Shown: positions 4,664-6,309 of the stretch, in pieces | How the letters are laid out: the number at the start of each line of letters is the position of its first letter | Position numbering within the stretch: the stretch's first letter is position 1 | Assembly: GCA_023410295.1 (NCBI GenBank) | Contig: JAEYPY010000117.1 | Location: 1-6,309 of the forward strand | DNA length: 6,309 bases | Reading direction: 5' to 3' | Origin: Pseudomonadota bacterium | GTDB taxonomy: Bacteria > Pseudomonadota > Alphaproteobacteria > Caulobacterales > Aquidulcibacteraceae | The notes under the pieces: generated by a model | Database searches by the model: none | The model's input: the letters and a program-made list of their open reading frames with translations, nothing else | Told to the model about the DNA's origin: nothing | Translations under genes and position numbers: made by a program

Positions 4664-6057
4664 GCCTGCATGGTCCAGCCATCCACGCCTTTGGCGGCTT
4701 CGCGGATGGCTTCGCTCATGGTGGGGTGGGCGTGGCAGGTGCGGGCGATGTCTTCGGCGCTGGCGCCGAATTCCATGGCGACGCAGATCTCGCCGATCAT
4801 CTCGCCGACGCCTGAGCCGACCATGTGCACGCCGACGACGCGCTTGGTGGCGACCTCTTCGAGCACTTTCACCATGCCGTCGGTTTCGTGGTTGGTGCGC
4901 GCGCGCGAATTGGCCATGAACGGGAATTTGCCGGCCTTGTATTCAACGCTGGCGGCTTTCAGTTCTTCTTCGCTTTTGCCGACGGTGGCGACTTCAGGGT
5001 CGGTGTAGATGACGTTCGGGATCACATCGTAATTCACGTGACCCCATTGGCCGGCGATGATTTGCGCAGCGGCGATGCCCTCTTCTTCCGCCTTGTGCGC
5101 CAGCATCGGCCCGTGCGTGCAATCGCCGATGGCGTAAATGCCTTCGACATTGGTCTTGAAGTGGTCGGTCTCGATGAAGCCGCGCTGATCGAAGCGCACG
5201 CCGACAGTCTCGAGGCCGAGATTGGTGGTGAAGGGTTTGCGGCCGATGGCGACGAGGACGATGTCGGCGTCGAGCGTGCGGGCTTGGCCGCCTTTCGCCG
5301 GTTCGATGGAGACTTGCAGGCCATCGCGCAGCTTCTCGACCCCGGTCACCTTGTGGCCGAGCTCGAACTTCATGCCCTGCTTTTTCAGGATGCGCTGAAA
5401 CGCAGTGGCGATTTCGCTGTCGACGGTGGGCGTGATCTTGTCGAGGAATTCGACCACGGTGACTTCGGCGCCAAGGCGGCGCCACACGCTGCCGAGTTCA
5501 AGGCCGATGACGCCGGCGCCGACGACGATGAGCTTCTTCGGCACTTGGCCAAGCGAGAGCGCGCCGGTCGAGGTGACGACGCGCTCTTCGTCGATATCGA
5601 TGCCGGGAAGGCCCGCCGGTTCGGAGCCAGTGGCGATGACGATGTTCTTTGTCTCAAGCGTTTGCGCGCCGCCATCGGCGAGCTTGACTTCGACTTTGCC
5701 CTTGCCGGCGATGCGGCCGAAGCCTTTGACGTAATCGACCTTGTGCTTGCGCATCAGGAATTCGACGCCCTTGGTGAGGCCTTCGACGGCGTCTTCCTTC
5801 TGCTTCAGCATTTGCGGCAGATCGAGTTCGAGCCCGCTCACCTTCACGCCCATCGAGGGGAACGTCTTCTGCGCGGCTTCGAAATACTCGCTGGCGTGCA
5901 ACAGCGCCTTCGAGGGGATGCAGCCCACATTGAGGCAGGTGCCGCCGAGCTTGCCGCGGCTTTCGATAATCGCGGTCTTGAGACCCAATTGGCCGGCGCG
6001 GATGGCGCAGTTATAGCCGCCGGGGCCGCCCCCGATGATGACGAGATCGTACGACAT
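4660..6057 (-). CDS. lpdA: Dihydrolipoyl dehydrogenase (E3 of 2-oxoacid dehydrogenase complexes)
   Basis: This FAD enzyme reoxidises dihydrolipoamide on E2 subunits of pyruvate and 2-oxoglutarate dehydrogenase (and the glycine cleavage system), passing electrons to NAD+ in the cytoplasm. The 465-residue length is normal. FAD-binding GGGPGG is at residues 9-14. The redox disulfide lies in [13 protein letters not shown] (Cys41, Cys46). ATGSEP is at 142-147. The NAD-binding loop is GAGVIG (180-185). The second FAD motif is [19 protein letters not shown], with Asp312. The catalytic dyad is His444/Glu449 in HAHPTMSE. No key residue is missing. The start is ATG 6057-6055 with CGGAG five bases away. 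No pdh or suc gene is visible in the window, so which complex it mainly serves is not shown. It converges on the 3923-4663 gene with a CTAG stop overlap. Confidence 0.97.
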   Translation of the reverse strand: MSYDLVIIGGGPGGYNCAIRAGQLGLKTAIIESRGKLGGTCLNVGCIPSKALLHASEYFEAAQKTFPSMGVKVSGLELDLPQMLKQKEDAVEGLTKGVEFLMRKHKVDYVKGFGRIAGKGKVEVKLADGGAQTLETKNIVIATGSEPAGLPGIDIDEERVVTSTGALSLGQVPKKLIVVGAGVIGLELGSVWRRLGAEVTVVEFLDKITPTVDSEIATAFQRILKKQGMKFELGHKVTGVEKLRDGLQVSIEPAKGGQARTLDADIVLVAIGRKPFTTNLGLETVGVRFDQRGFIETDHFKTNVEGIYAIGDCTHGPMLAHKAEEEGIAAAQIIAGQWGHVNYDVIPNVIYTDPEVATVGKSEEELKAASVEYKAGKFPFMANSRARTNHETDGMVKVLEEVATKRVVGVHMVGSGVGEMIGEICVAMEFGASAEDIARTCHAHPTMSEAIREAAKGVDGWTMQA

Positions 6058-6080
6058 GGATGCTCCGAAGATTTGGCGCG

Positions 6081-6109
6081 AACCTAGGCGCCGCGGGGGG
6101 CGGGATCAA
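6081..6109 (-). promoter_or_regulatory. Weak candidate promoter upstream of lpdA
   Basis: On the minus strand TTGATC (6109-6104) is separated by exactly 17 bases from TAGGTT (6086-6081), about 24 bases before the lpdA start codon. Each box matches the consensus only partly (4/6 and 3/6). The 85-base gap to the upstream same-strand coding region allows an independent promoter, but cotranscription is equally possible. Confidence 0.25.
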
Positions 6110-6142
6110 TGCGCGATCGGGCTGCCCTGCCCTGCATTTTGA

Positions 6143-6309
6143 CTAAGCTAGCGCGCCCTCGTGGTAGAGCCAGGCGGCCAGGACGGCCATGACCAGCGCG
6201 GCGAAGAAGCCGTTGATGGTGGCGTTGTCGATCCGCGCTTCGGCCGCCGCGTCGGGGGTCTTGGCGGCGAGTTAGCGGCGGCGCTGGCGCACGAAATAAA
6301 GCAGCTGGT
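6143..6309 (-). pseudogene. C-terminal end of a membrane protein frame interrupted by TAA (partial)
   Basis: Minus-strand reading from the window edge gives QLLYFVRQRRR, then TAA (6274-6272). The same frame then continues for 42 more residues (LAAKTPDAAAEARIDNATIN, then a hydrophobic span GFFAALVMAVLAAWLY and HEGALA) to TAG (6145-6143). Third codon positions in the 42-codon part are almost all G or C, as expected of real coding sequence here. It has no ATG, GTG or TTG near its beginning; the only ATG leaves 15 residues. The simplest reading is one membrane-associated gene broken by a nonsense change (for example CAA to TAA) or a sequencing error. Alternatively an upstream gene ends at TAA and the rest is a remnant. 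Family unknown; most of the gene is outside the window. Confidence 0.4.

Noticed and set aside
4825..6087. A 420-codon open frame on the plus strand opposite lpdA
   Set aside because: It is antisense to an unambiguous lpdA with all catalytic motifs. Long antisense frames are common in GC-rich genes, and the translation shows no family features.

Overview
The window is GC-rich, densely packed chromosomal DNA. It looks alphaproteobacterial, possibly from a Caulobacterales/Hyphomonadaceae-type lineage. That placement is an inference from the style of the XerC tail, the Lpd sequence and several small conserved proteins; no rRNA or other phylogenetic marker is present. There is no tRNA, rRNA, CRISPR array or insertion sequence.

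Layout from left to right. (1) 1-273: the C-terminal catalytic part of a XerC-type tyrosine recombinase (+), cut by the window edge. (2) 274-797: an A-rich leader, a lysine-rich histone H1-like protein of 88 residues (+), and a perfect 11-bp hairpin just downstream. (3) 798-1335: a gene-poor stretch with only micro-ORFs. These include two convergent candidate single-span membrane miniproteins (30 and 31 residues) whose stop codons share one CTAG. (4) 1336-1524: a 62-residue putative zinc-binding protein (-). (5) 1580-2547: a compact two-gene unit (+). A sigma70-like promoter has its -10 box inside a perfect inverted repeat (ACTTTG-N5-CAAAGT), followed by a six-span membrane protein and, one base later, a winged-helix regulator. 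This resembles a small autoregulated membrane-protein/repressor module. (6) 2550-3301: a highly charged 57-residue protein and a GNAT acetyltransferase, both (-). (7) 3409-3839: a cold-shock protein (-) with a long leader, a candidate promoter and a strong intrinsic terminator. (8) 3923-4663: a conserved protein of unknown function with a basic tail (+). (9) 4660-6057: dihydrolipoyl dehydrogenase lpdA (-), convergent with the previous gene and sharing a CTAG stop overlap. (10) 6143-6309: the end of another (-) coding region that carries an in-frame TAA, either a broken gene or a boundary between two genes.

Most of the genes are ordinary housekeeping or accessory functions: chromosome dimer resolution, nucleoid basic protein, cold-shock RNA chaperone, and the E3 subunit of 2-oxoacid dehydrogenases. 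The part most worth following up is the operator/promoter, membrane protein and winged-helix regulator unit at 1580-2547. Next are the convergent membrane miniproteins at 1052-1236 and the interrupted reading frame at the right edge. Nothing in the window proves a new system.
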